This document shows, piece after piece, positions 17,662 through 26,098 of a DNA stretch of 64,000 nucleotides. The DNA is from Phosphoribacter sp044220725 (lineage in GTDB: Bacteria; Actinomycetota; Actinomycetes; Actinomycetales; Dermatophilaceae). The DNA lies in NCBI GenBank assembly GCA_044220725.1, contig JBGAQN010000001.1:19867-83866 (forward strand). Direction: 5' to 3'. Each line of letters opens with the position of its first letter. The first letter of the stretch is position 1. Position numbers and translations under genes: made by a program. The notes beneath the pieces are model-generated. The model saw only the letters and a list, made by a program, of their open reading frames with translations, ran no database searches and had not been told where the DNA came from.

Positions 17662-18779
17662 GCCGGGTCCACGTTGGCCGGGATCGGGTCACCGCTCGCT
17701 GCGGTATGCCGCCCTGCCGGACTTTCCGGCAACGGCACCGCCGCGAGGATCGGCCCGAGCAGGTCGTCGGCGCTGACATCGTCGGCCAGCGCCTCATAGC
17801 TGAGCACCATCCGATGCCGCAGCACGTCAGGCGCCAGTTCGCGCGCGTCGGTCGGGATGACGTAGTCACGGCCGCGCAGATAGGCCAAGGCTCGGGACGC
17901 GAGGATGAGGTTGATCGAGGCCCGGGGGCTGGCTCCAAAGGACAGATAGCGACCCAGCTCGGGCAGCCCCACGCTCGCCGGGTCACGGGTGGCGCCGGCG
18001 AGGGCGACGGCATACTGGATCACTCCCGGGTCGACGTAGACGGTGTCGACGGCGGCCTGCAACCCCCGCAGCCCGGCCGCGTCCAGGACGGCGTCGATCC
18101 GCTCAGCCGCGCGAATCATCCGCTCGACGACCACGTATTCCTCTGTGGCGGAGGGATATCCGACGAGAACTTTGAGCATGAACCGGTCGACCTGGGCCTC
18201 GGGGAGCGGGTAGGTGCCCTCGGACTCGATGGGATTCTGGGTGGCCATGACGAGGAACGGGTCAGGGGCGCTGAACGTCTCGCGGCCGATGGTGACCTGA
18301 CGCTCCTGCATGACCTCGAGCAAGGCGCTCTGCACCTTGGCAGGCGCCCGGTTGATCTCGTCGGCAAGCACGAGGTTGGCGAAGACCGGGCCGAGCGAGA
18401 CCTGGAAATCGCCGGTCTGCTGGTTGTAGATCCGCGTGCCGATGAGGTCGGCGGGCACGAGGTCCGGGGTGAACTGGATCCGCTTGAAGTCCACCCCGAT
18501 CGCTTCGGCCAGGGTCTTGATCGCCATCGTCTTGGCCAGGCCGGGGACGCCCTCGACGAGCAGGTGGCCGCGGGCCAAGAGGGCGACGAGCATGCGCTCG
18601 AGCAACTGGTCTTGGCCGACGATGGTCCGCTTGACCTGATAGAGCATCTGCTCCAGCGGGTGCGATCCCGGCGCGGGTGGCATGGGTCCTGGGGCGGGCG
18701 CGGCCGTGGGCGCTGGCCCGGGCACCTGCAGCGGCGGGTCAGGGATCGGTGCCGGCGAGGCGGCATACGGAGTCGACAT
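17640..18779 (-). CDS. MoxR-family AAA+ ATPase
   Basis: Predicted chaperone-like AAA+ ATPase acting with the downstream DUF58 and VWA proteins. A Pro/Ala-rich N-terminus (residues 1-40) is followed by Walker A GVPGLAKT, the MoxR motif FTPDLVPADLIGTRIY, Walker B LVLADEINRAPAK, sensor MATQNPIESEGTYPLPEAQVDRF and the C-terminal lid with SFGASPRA. At 379 residues it is slightly long because of the N-terminal extension. The gap to the upstream protease gene is nine bases. ATPase function is secure; client proteins are unknown. Confidence 0.93.
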   Translation of the reverse strand: MSTPYAASPAPIPDPPLQVPGPAPTAAPAPGPMPPAPGSHPLEQMLYQVKRTIVGQDQLLERMLVALLARGHLLVEGVPGLAKTMAIKTLAEAIGVDFKRIQFTPDLVPADLIGTRIYNQQTGDFQVSLGPVFANLVLADEINRAPAKVQSALLEVMQERQVTIGRETFSAPDPFLVMATQNPIESEGTYPLPEAQVDRFMLKVLVGYPSATEEYVVVERMIRAAERIDAVLDAAGLRGLQAAVDTVYVDPGVIQYAVALAGATRDPASVGLPELGRYLSFGASPRASINLILASRALAYLRGRDYVIPTDARELAPDVLRHRMVLSYEALADDVSADDLLGPILAAVPLPESPAGRHTAASGDPIPANVDPAWYRRPE

Positions 18780-18788
18780 GTGGCTCCT

Positions 18789-19661
18789 TCAGATGGACGG
18801 GCCGCCGGCAGCGCCGCCGGCTGTGGCGATGGGCACGGCGAAGCCGATGCCGACGAAGAACGGCTGCTTGGACGGGTTGGCGAGCGCCGTGACGATGCCG
18901 ACGACTTGTCCACCGGAATTCACCAGCGGCCCACCGGAATTGCCTGGGTTGACCGCCGCGTCGAACTGGATGAGGTCGGCGAGTTTGAGCCCCTCGGCCT
19001 CGATGGTCCGGCCGGTCGCGGACACCACACCCGCCGAGAAGGACGCGGTGAGACCGAGCGGGTGGCCCACGGCATACACGGGGTCGCCGACGCGCACCCC
19101 GCCGCCCAGGACCGCGGGGACGACCACTTCGGGGAGCGTGTCGGCGGCCAGGACGGCGATGTCGTTCTCCGGTTGGGCCGTGTCGATGCGGGCGGCCGAG
19201 CGGGTTCCGTCGGCGAAGGTAACCGTGATCGTGCCGCCGCCGGCGACGACGTGGTGAGCCGTGAGGATCGCGCCTTCCTGGCTGACGATGACCCCGGTGC
19301 CCAGCCCCTGCGCCTTCGGGTCGCCGCCGGAGCCGGCTGTCTCGATGACCACCAGGCTGGGGATGATCCCCCGGTATGCCGTGCTGGCCTCCGACGGCGC
19401 GCGCGCCGCATCTTCACGTGCCTTGGTGACTACCTTGCCGGCGGCCTTCTCGATCTCGGCGGCGGTGGGGGGCGGGGTGGCCCGCAGGTCGCGGACGAGC
19501 AGGGTGACGGTGAGTCCCGCGACCGCGGCGAGAACGAGCGTCAGCGCCCACCAGCGGCGACTCCACGACAGGGCGCGCTCGGCGACTAACCGGCCAGGCG
19601 AGAGCGGCGCTGGTTCCGGAGCGGGCGGCGGGGGCGCCGGTCGGGGTGGCAACGGGGCCAT
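18789..19661 (-). CDS. Membrane-anchored trypsin-like serine protease (S1C/HtrA type, no PDZ)
   Basis: A Pro-rich cytoplasmic N-terminus (about 30 residues) leads to one membrane helix (about 37-58), then an extracytoplasmic chymotrypsin-fold protease. The triad is visible: His in LTAHHVVAG, Asp in ENDIAVLAAD, Ser in NPGNSGGPLV. There is no PDZ domain after it, and the protein ends in a Gly/Ala tail, so at 290 residues it is shorter than HtrA/DegP. It appears to lead the MoxR operon. A role in envelope protein quality control or signalling is inferred. Confidence 0.88.
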   Translation of the reverse strand: MAPLPPRPAPPPPAPEPAPLSPGRLVAERALSWSRRWWALTLVLAAVAGLTVTLLVRDLRATPPPTAAEIEKAAGKVVTKAREDAARAPSEASTAYRGIIPSLVVIETAGSGGDPKAQGLGTGVIVSQEGAILTAHHVVAGGGTITVTFADGTRSAARIDTAQPENDIAVLAADTLPEVVVPAVLGGGVRVGDPVYAVGHPLGLTASFSAGVVSATGRTIEAEGLKLADLIQFDAAVNPGNSGGPLVNSGGQVVGIVTALANPSKQPFFVGIGFAVPIATAGGAAGGPSI

Positions 19662-19734
19662 GCCTGAGGGTATGCCGCCGGGCCGCCCCTGTCGCCAGGT
19701 CGTTGCAGATTCACTGACTTTTCACAGGTAGGCG

Positions 19735-20703
19735 TCACTCGTCGGGTTCGGGCGGCGTGCCGGCTCCGGCCCGCTCGTCCCGGTCGGCCCACTCCAGCAA
19801 GGTGTCAAGCCGGTATGCCGTGTCGTCGATACCCGCGTGCAGGTCACCGAGGGCGGCATACCTCGCGGGAACCGTTGCCAGAGTGAGGGATCGGGGTTCG
19901 ACGTCGGCAATCTCGTCCCACCGGATGGGCGTCGAGACGGTGCCGTCGGGGACGCCACGGACCGAGTATGCCGCCGCGATGGTGTGGTCTCGCGCGTTCT
20001 GGTTGTAGTCGATGAAGACATGTCGCGGGTCGCGGTCCTTGCGCCACCAGGTGGTCGTTGCGTCACCGGGCAACCGCCGCTCCACCTCCCGAGCGAAGGC
20101 CAGCGCCGCCCGGCGCACGTCGGCGAACTCCCACTCCGGCACAATCCGGACGTAGACGTGCAGCCCGTTGCCGCCCGAGGTCTTGGGGTAGCCGACGATC
20201 CCGAGCTCGTCGAGCACCTCGCGAACGACCCCCGCGACGACCCGAACCCGATCGAAGCCCGCCTCGGGCATCGGGTCGAGGTCGATCCGCCACTCGTCGG
20301 GGCGGTCGACGTCGGCCCGCCGGACGTTCCAGGGATGGAACTCCACGGTCGACATCTGGACCGCCCAGATCACCGAGGCCAGCTCGGTGACGCACAGTTC
20401 GTCTGCGGTGCGGTTCCACCTCGGGAAGTGCAGCCGCACCGTCTGTAGCCATGGCGGGGCTCCGTGCGGGATCCGCTTCTGGTGGACTTTCTCGCCGGCC
20501 AGGCCCTCGGGGAACCGGTGCAGCATGCACGGCCGCTCCCGCAGCGCGCGGACGATGCCGTCGCCGACGGCGAGGTAGTAGGTCGCCAGATCGAGCTTGG
20601 TCCACCCGTGCGCCGGGAAATAGACCCGGTCCGGGTTGCTCACCCGGACCGTCCGCTCGCCCACCGCGAGGTCGATCGCCGGAGTGCTCGCCTTCGCGCC
20701 CAT
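19735..20703 (-). CDS. Stand-alone LigD-type polymerase/primase (AEP superfamily)
   Basis: Predicted nucleotidyltransferase of the non-homologous end-joining primase-polymerase family, 322 residues. Metal-binding Asp residues lie in DLDP at 141-144. SGGNGLHVYVR follows with the conserved Ser/His, and FIDYNQNARDHTIAAAYS matches the C-terminal LigD-Pol segment. ATG 20703 is used; a GTG lies just before it. Neither a ligase/nuclease module nor ku is nearby, so it is a split form, as in many actinobacteria with several Pol paralogues. A role in end joining or repair is by family. Confidence 0.88.
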   Translation of the reverse strand: MGAKASTPAIDLAVGERTVRVSNPDRVYFPAHGWTKLDLATYYLAVGDGIVRALRERPCMLHRFPEGLAGEKVHQKRIPHGAPPWLQTVRLHFPRWNRTADELCVTELASVIWAVQMSTVEFHPWNVRRADVDRPDEWRIDLDPMPEAGFDRVRVVAGVVREVLDELGIVGYPKTSGGNGLHVYVRIVPEWEFADVRRAALAFAREVERRLPGDATTTWWRKDRDPRHVFIDYNQNARDHTIAAAYSVRGVPDGTVSTPIRWDEIADVEPRSLTLATVPARYAALGDLHAGIDDTAYRLDTLLEWADRDERAGAGTPPEPDE

Positions 20704-20782
20704 CACCGCACGCTATCCGGTATGCCGCTCGCCCGCGTGCCACCAAGCGACCGCCAGTGCGCACTAGCCCCGAAAACACAAA

Positions 20783-20822
20783 CACGAGCGGCCGCCAGCA
20801 GGGGGTCCGGCAGCCGCTCGTG
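20783..20822. terminator. Hairpin terminator after the 72-residue gene
   Basis: CACGAGCGGC (20783-20792) and GCCGCTCGTG (20813-20822) are perfect 10-bp arms with a 20-base loop, 40 bp downstream of the stop of the leftward small gene and upstream of the polymerase gene. No clear T run is present, as is common in high-GC genomes. Confidence 0.65.
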
Positions 20823-20861
20823 GGTCTGTGGGTGTTACGTGAAGACTGTACTACACGCAGT

Positions 20862-21080
20862 TCACTGAAGTGAAGTGACCTCGTCGGTAATCGCCGACAC
20901 TGCGTCGTTGCCGATCATTCCGCCCGCCATGGCGACCGCCTGGGCGGCCGGCATACCCGCTGCCATGCCGATCATCGGGTTGCTGGTGATCCCCGGCGCG
21001 TGCTTCTCCATGATGGCCACGACGTCGGGGTCCTCCAGAAGAGTGCCGAGCGTCGTCGTGGTGATGTCATACCTAGCCAT
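20862..21080 (-). CDS. Small conserved-looking protein (72 residues), function unknown
   Basis: The product begins MARYDITTTTLGTLLEDPDV and continues with VVAIMEKHAPGITSNPMIG, then an Ala/Met-rich segment AAGMPAAQAVAMAGG. The pattern 'L..ll.DP....i.EKH.PG...NPMIGMA.GM' resembles a short helical module that I have seen at C-termini of some larger enzymes, but here it is free-standing. ATG 21080 lies seven bases after GGAAGG; another ATG at 21086 is too close to that RBS. It is downstream of, and co-oriented with, the CHAT protease gene (240-bp gap) and is followed by a hairpin terminator. Confidence 0.6.
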   Translation of the reverse strand: MARYDITTTTLGTLLEDPDVVAIMEKHAPGITSNPMIGMAAGMPAAQAVAMAGGMIGNDAVSAITDEVTSLQ

Positions 21081-21319
21081 CGTCATGCCTTCCGCGGGTG
21101 GGTGGCCGAGCGGGTTACTCGTGGGTAAATCCTCTCTCACGGTTGTACGCCATGCAAACTCACCGAAGGATGCCTGGGGCCTGCCCCATCGCGTCGGACT
21201 GCGAGGGCAGCCAAGATCACGAGGACCGCAGCCACTGCGGCAGCGACGGCGACAGCGCCCGAGCGCGGAGCGCCGAGGAGCGGGTCGAGCAGTCCTCGGC
21301 CTGGCTGTGGATCCAGGCG

Positions 21320-23410
21320 CTATCCCTGGAGTTGGACCGTCTGCCATGCGGCCGGTCTCACCTGGTTGGCCCCGGTCCGGCTGCGGTTGCTGGAATACAT
21401 CGCCGCGAACTCCTTCGCCGTGGCGCCGGCGTCGCTGACGTTGAGGTTGATCCCGAAGACCTGGCCCGAACTCACGCCGCTGGGGGCCAGGCCGGTGACC
21501 GCCCAGGGCAGCCGCGCCTCGACCCGGTATCCGCCCGGGATCAGGGTGACGACGGCGTCCGTCTCGCCGTGGGCGCGGCCGGCTTCGATGGTGTTCTTCG
21601 TAACGTTTGCCCGGTTGATAACGATCTTCACCCGCGCAGGAGTGCTCGGTGGGAGCCCGACGATGTAGTGCGCGTCGGTCCCACGCAAGCCCGCATCGGC
21701 AGGTATGCCGCGCGGGTCCGCACCCAGCTCGAAGCTCGCGGAATCGCCACGCCACTGCTGATCTGGGGCGGCCTGGTCTGCGGGGACCAACACGGGGTCC
21801 GCGACGTCGGCGAGGACAAAGAGCGCCTGGGAGTCCCACATGACGCTCCAGGTCGCCTTGATCTTGGTCGACTTCCCGGCCACGAGCACGTCCGAGACAT
21901 AGGGGACCGCCGCAGCCCAGTCGTTGCCCTGTCCATCGATGACCGGGGTCCCGCGCTGGGCGACGAAGGTGGTGCGCGCCGCAGGCTGGGAGGCCCCCGG
22001 GTCAGGCAAGGGCTGCGGGTCGCCCGGTCGGAGGAGCACGATGCCGAGAACACCGAGCATGACGATCACGGCTGCTGCGATGGCAGGGACGAGCGCCGGA
22101 TGCCGCCGAGCGACCCGAGCCGGGGTCGGCGTCGGAACCTGCGTCGGAACCGGGGTGGGAACCGGGGTGGGAACCGGCGTCGGGGAGGGTGGCGGCTGTG
22201 ACGGCTGTGGCGAAAGCGGAGCCGGGGTCGGAGCCGGGGTAGGAGCTGAGGTCGGGGTTTGAACCGAAGTCCCGTCCGACAGCGGCCCCGTCGCAGCCGA
22301 GCCGGCGACCTCGAAAATTCGGCCGTCCCGGGCCCGCAAATAGAGGACGGGCGTCCCCCACTCGACATCGTTGTCCGATGCGAAGACCCCCATCCGGGCC
22401 TTGGCCAGGGCTGCGTCGATGGGCAGCCCCTCGGCCAGCGCGGCATAGAACTCGGCCGACAGACTCGTCGCCGCGTCGTCGGTGATCTCGAACTGCATGG
22501 CCACTACGGCCGGCATACCTTGACGGACCAAGCACTGTGCGACCCCGGAGAAGGGGTCGGTCGGCGACTGGCGGGCGCCTTCGCACGCGTTGAGCACCGC
22601 AAGGCGGAGGGTCCGCACATCATGAAGCAGGGTGCCCAAGTCCTGGCCCGCGACCAAGTGCGCCTGTTGGGCAGCGTCCTCGAAGGCCAGCACTCCGTCA
22701 CCGGCCGCCGGATCGAAACCTCCGTGGCCGATGAAGTGCAGCACGTGGTAATCGTGATCGTTGAGGGCTTGGCGCAGCCGTGCCAGGGTCGCGTGCGGGA
22801 GCGGGTCGACGATGACGATGCCCCGGTCGACCAGGTCGCGCAACGAGCCGGTGACTTTGGCGACCTCGGCATCAGTGTCCAACTGCGCGAGGGTAGTTGG
22901 GCTGCTGACCGCCAAGAGGATTCGCAGCGGCGGGCTCACCGTGAGCGGCGGCACCTCCCGGGGCAGATCGAGGTAGCGAATGACCGGGGTCGACTCGGAC
23001 AGAACGAGAAAGCGACCCAGCCCTGCGGCATACAGGTATTCCCAGGGGACGTCGGCGAGCGCGGGCACGTCGGTGAGGCGGAGTTTGACTCTCAGCCCCT
23101 TGCCGTGCTCTTCGGCTTCGTCGAGGCTACGCCGGAAGCAGGTTCCCACCTCGCCGCCGAAGACGGCGTCATAGAGGCGTCCGCCGAAGGTCCGGGCCAG
23201 CTCTTGTTGCGGGGAGCCCAGGGCCCGAACCCCCGATCGAGTTCGGCCGAGCTTGAGGATGACGTTCTCCAAGTCGGCGCCCACGAACGGCATACGGAAG
23301 TCTGTGGTCGCCTCGCCTTTGGGGGAGGCAAGCACGCGCGCGGTGTAGCCCCCGCCGCCGGCGTCGGTGAGCTCCAGGTCGAAGTCGAGGTATTCGCGCA
23401 CGCGGGACAT
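21320..23410 (-). CDS. CHAT (caspase-like) protease with membrane helix and C-terminal CBM9/DOMON-like domain
   Basis: The 696-residue product has an N-terminal domain, then a CHAT domain (about residues 130-380) with catalytic-type His in HFIGHGGFD and Cys in LNACEGARQ. A long Pro/Thr/Val-rich linker follows (PTPAPTPAP, PTPVPTPVP; DNA about 22130-22255). Next comes one membrane helix (AIAAAVIVMLGVLGIVLL) and a C-terminal beta-rich domain with WSVMWDSQALFVLADVADP, the CBM9/DOMON-like carbohydrate-sensor pattern. The expected topology is CHAT inside and sensor domain outside. ATG 23410 begins MSRVREYLDF, a start seen in CHAT proteins. Target unknown; the small downstream protein is a candidate partner. 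Confidence 0.82.
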   Translation of the reverse strand: MSRVREYLDFDLELTDAGGGGYTARVLASPKGEATTDFRMPFVGADLENVILKLGRTRSGVRALGSPQQELARTFGGRLYDAVFGGEVGTCFRRSLDEAEEHGKGLRVKLRLTDVPALADVPWEYLYAAGLGRFLVLSESTPVIRYLDLPREVPPLTVSPPLRILLAVSSPTTLAQLDTDAEVAKVTGSLRDLVDRGIVIVDPLPHATLARLRQALNDHDYHVLHFIGHGGFDPAAGDGVLAFEDAAQQAHLVAGQDLGTLLHDVRTLRLAVLNACEGARQSPTDPFSGVAQCLVRQGMPAVVAMQFEITDDAATSLSAEFYAALAEGLPIDAALAKARMGVFASDNDVEWGTPVLYLRARDGRIFEVAGSAATGPLSDGTSVQTPTSAPTPAPTPAPLSPQPSQPPPSPTPVPTPVPTPVPTQVPTPTPARVARRHPALVPAIAAAVIVMLGVLGIVLLRPGDPQPLPDPGASQPAARTTFVAQRGTPVIDGQGNDWAAAVPYVSDVLVAGKSTKIKATWSVMWDSQALFVLADVADPVLVPADQAAPDQQWRGDSASFELGADPRGIPADAGLRGTDAHYIVGLPPSTPARVKIVINRANVTKNTIEAGRAHGETDAVVTLIPGGYRVEARLPWAVTGLAPSGVSSGQVFGINLNVSDAGATAKEFAAMYSSNRSRTGANQVRPAAWQTVQLQG

Positions 23411-23570
23411 CAGCGCAGCCTCCGGACGACGCGGTGTATGCCGTGCCGGCGGGCACGCGGCCACGAGATCGGTGCGAGCATGGGAGAGACGCTCCTTGCG
23501 AGGGACACCTCACAGGAGGTGCCCGGCATACCGAGAGATACCTGCCGAGGGTATCGCTGCGGGAGGCGCG

Positions 23571-24899
23571 TCAGGCGAACTTTGCGGCAGCCTTTGCGGC
23601 GCGCTTGGCCCGGCGAGCCGCCACCGCGTCCTTGACTGCGCTGCCGATGATCTGGGCCCGCGACCGGTCGGGTTCCTTGTCCGGCAGCGAGAAGTAGAAG
23701 ACCTTTGCCCAGGCCGAGGCGAGCTGGCGGGGATACGAGCCGGTCACGTAGTGCAGGCCGTAGCGTTCGCAGATCTGACGAACCTTCGGTGCCACCTCGG
23801 CATACCGGTTGCTCGGCAGGTCCGGGAAGAGGTGGTGTTCGATTTGGTGGCTGAGGTTGCCAGACATGAAGTGGACGAGCCAACCGCCGGAGATGTTGGC
23901 CGAGCCGAGCATCTGCCGCACGTACCACTCCCCACGGGTCTCGCCCTCGATCGAGTCGTAGGCAAAGGTGTCGACTCCGAAGGGGAAGTGCCCGCAGAGG
24001 ATGACGCCGTTGGACCACAGGTTGCGGATGATGGTCGCGACGAAGTTGGCGCCCATCGTCGGCAGGAACGACGGCCCGGACAGCAGCGGGTGGATCAGAT
24101 AGTCCTTGAGAACCTGGCGCCGCATCTTGGTGAGCAACAGGTCGACCCGAGCTTTGGCTTCGTCCTTGGGCAACTTGCCGGTGAGAACGTCGTGCAGCTT
24201 GAGGTCGTAGCTGGCGATCCCCCACTCGAAGAACAGCGCGTTGATGAAGCTGTACAACGGCTGCCCGAGGTTGGCCAACGTCCATGGCTGGTCGGCATCG
24301 ACCCGCATGATGCCGTAGCCGAGGTCGTTGTCACGCCCGAGGACGTTCGTGTAGGTGTGGTGAGTCTCGTTGTGCGACTCCTTCCACTGCGCCTCTGGGG
24401 AGACGTGGTCCCAGGTCCAGGTCGTCGAGTGGATCTTCGGGTCACGCATCCAGTCCCATTGGCCGTGCAGGATGTTGTGACCGAGCTCCATGTTGTCGAT
24501 GATCTTCGCGACCGACAGCCCGGCGGTGCCGACGAACCACGCGGGCGGGAAGAGCGAGAAGAGCAGGACCGCGCGGCTCGCTACCTCGAGGTAGCGGTTG
24601 AACGCGATGACCTTGCGGATGTATGCCGCGTCGTCGGCTCCCCGGGAATCCATGACCTCTTGGCGCAAGGCGTCCAACTCGCGGCCCAGGGCCTCGATGT
24701 CGGCGGCGCTCAGGTGAGCGGTCGGGTCCGGGCGCCCCGACGGCTTGGGATGCAGCACTCGCTCCTTGCCGTCGGCCAGCCGCAGATGCGGATTGACCCG
24801 CGCATCGACCGGTGGGGCTGGGGGCGCGAAGGCGGCCCCCAGCGGGTGAGTGGCTGCCGGTTCGGTCGCAACGGGGTGCGGCTCGGCGACGAGGGTCAT
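23571..24899 (-). CDS. Membrane fatty-acyl desaturase, DesA3-like
   Basis: Predicted stearoyl/linoleoyl-CoA-type desaturase introducing a double bond into acyl chains. The 442-residue protein has the three His boxes: GHNILHGQ, HNETHHTYTN and HQIEHHLFPD, plus hydrophobic helices around them. The C-terminus is Lys/Ala-rich. The frame is open far upstream, but ATG 24899 has GAGGAG eight bases before it and is preferred. The reductase gene upstream ends 11 bp before this start, forming an operon equivalent to Rv3230c-desA3 of mycobacteria. Delta-9 specificity is inferred from that similarity. Confidence 0.92.
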   Translation of the reverse strand: MTLVAEPHPVATEPAATHPLGAAFAPPAPPVDARVNPHLRLADGKERVLHPKPSGRPDPTAHLSAADIEALGRELDALRQEVMDSRGADDAAYIRKVIAFNRYLEVASRAVLLFSLFPPAWFVGTAGLSVAKIIDNMELGHNILHGQWDWMRDPKIHSTTWTWDHVSPEAQWKESHNETHHTYTNVLGRDNDLGYGIMRVDADQPWTLANLGQPLYSFINALFFEWGIASYDLKLHDVLTGKLPKDEAKARVDLLLTKMRRQVLKDYLIHPLLSGPSFLPTMGANFVATIIRNLWSNGVILCGHFPFGVDTFAYDSIEGETRGEWYVRQMLGSANISGGWLVHFMSGNLSHQIEHHLFPDLPSNRYAEVAPKVRQICERYGLHYVTGSYPRQLASAWAKVFYFSLPDKEPDRSRAQIIGSAVKDAVAARRAKRAAKAAAKFA

Positions 24900-24910
24900 A
24901 CCCTGGCTCC

Positions 24911-26005
24911 TCAGTGCTCGATCTCGCACGCGCCGGCGGCCGCCGACACGCAAGTCTGGACGACGACGCCGTCGCCGGGGGCGGCATACGTGAGGTCGCC
25001 GGTGCGCAGATCGCGGACCGCGCCGTCGCGCAGCGGCAACACGCACTGATAGCAGATGCCCATCCGGCAGCCGTGGGGCATGAGCACACCGGCCTCCTCG
25101 GCCACCTCGAGGATGGGGCGGGCGCCGTCGGCGTCGACGATCGTGCCGGTCTTGGTGAAGGTGACCGTGCCGCCCTCGCCCGCCACGTGCAGGTGCGGGC
25201 GGAAGCGCTCGACGTGCAGTCGCTCGGTGAGAGCGGCGGCCGACCAGTGGGCCTCGCACGCGTCGAGCAGCCCGGACGGGCCGCAGGCCCAGACCTCGCG
25301 CTCGCGCCAGTCGGGCACCAACGCGTCAAGGTCGGCGGACACGTCGAGCATCCCGTCGGTGTCGGTGTGCAGTTCGACGAGACGAAGCAGCCCGGACGTG
25401 GCCAGCTCGCGCAGCTCGGAGGCGAAGATGACATCGCGGGCTGTCGGTGCCGAGTGGATCATCACGACGTCGGGCAGCTCGGCGATCTGGTTGCGCAGCA
25501 TGCCCATGACGGGGGTGATGCCGCTGCCGCCAGTGAGGAAGAGGACTTTGGCGGGGCGAACGGTCGGCAGGACGAAGTCACCCTCGGCCTGGCCAAGGTG
25601 CACGAGGGCTCCGGGGCGAAGAGCGTTGACCACATGTCGGCTCACCCGGCCATCGGGAAGGGCTTTGGTCGTGATCGAGATGAGCCCGTCGGGGCGATCC
25701 GTCCGACTCGTCAGCGAATAGGTCCGCCAGTGTCGAACGCCGTCGATGTCAACACCGAAGCGCACGTATTGGCCGGGGATGTGCCCCGCCCAATCGGCCC
25801 CCGGTTTGATGAACACCGTCGCCGCGTCCGGGGTTTCCAGACGGATCTGCTCGATCCGTCCGGCGAGCTGGCCGGCTCCCGGACGCAGCGGGCTGAAGAC
25901 ATCGAGGGTGTCGGCCGGCATGAGGACTCCAGTGAGCGCCTCAGCGGCGCGCCAGGCGCGCCGCCGAAGACTGCGGCCTCGCGGCGGGGTGACCGTGGCA
26001 GACAT
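24911..26005 (-). CDS. Ferredoxin reductase with C-terminal 2Fe-2S domain, Rv3230c-like
   Basis: Electron donor for the desaturase. Order of domains in 364 residues: FAD domain (RTYSLTS), NAD(P) domain (FLTGGSGITPVMGML, and VWACGPSGLLDACE), and a plant-type ferredoxin domain with Cys in CRMGICYQC and a last Cys in VVVQTCVSAA. This layout matches oxidoreductases paired with DesA3. It leads the two-gene leftward operon and diverges from a PucR-type regulator gene. Function as desaturase partner is inferred from operon structure and family. Confidence 0.92.
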   Translation of the reverse strand: MSATVTPPRGRSLRRRAWRAAEALTGVLMPADTLDVFSPLRPGAGQLAGRIEQIRLETPDAATVFIKPGADWAGHIPGQYVRFGVDIDGVRHWRTYSLTSRTDRPDGLISITTKALPDGRVSRHVVNALRPGALVHLGQAEGDFVLPTVRPAKVLFLTGGSGITPVMGMLRNQIAELPDVVMIHSAPTARDVIFASELRELATSGLLRLVELHTDTDGMLDVSADLDALVPDWREREVWACGPSGLLDACEAHWSAAALTERLHVERFRPHLHVAGEGGTVTFTKTGTIVDADGARPILEVAEEAGVLMPHGCRMGICYQCVLPLRDGAVRDLRTGDLTYAAPGDGVVVQTCVSAAAGACEIEH

Positions 26006-26098
26006 GGGTCCATTGTTCCGGGTTTCTGCGCTAGATTTCTGGCGACTCGACGTGAAGCGGGCCTAAACTTTTGTTCTTCAGAGACAAAGGGGTATGCC

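Noticed and set aside
20862..21839. Long leftward frame of 325 residues ending in the 72-residue protein
   Set aside because: Its upstream half is a shadow of the CHAT gene in another frame; the Shine-Dalgarno and composition place the start at 21080.
24812..26098. Upstream extension of the PucR gene to 881 residues
   Set aside because: The extension is antisense to the ferredoxin reductase gene; a good RBS precedes GTG 26099.
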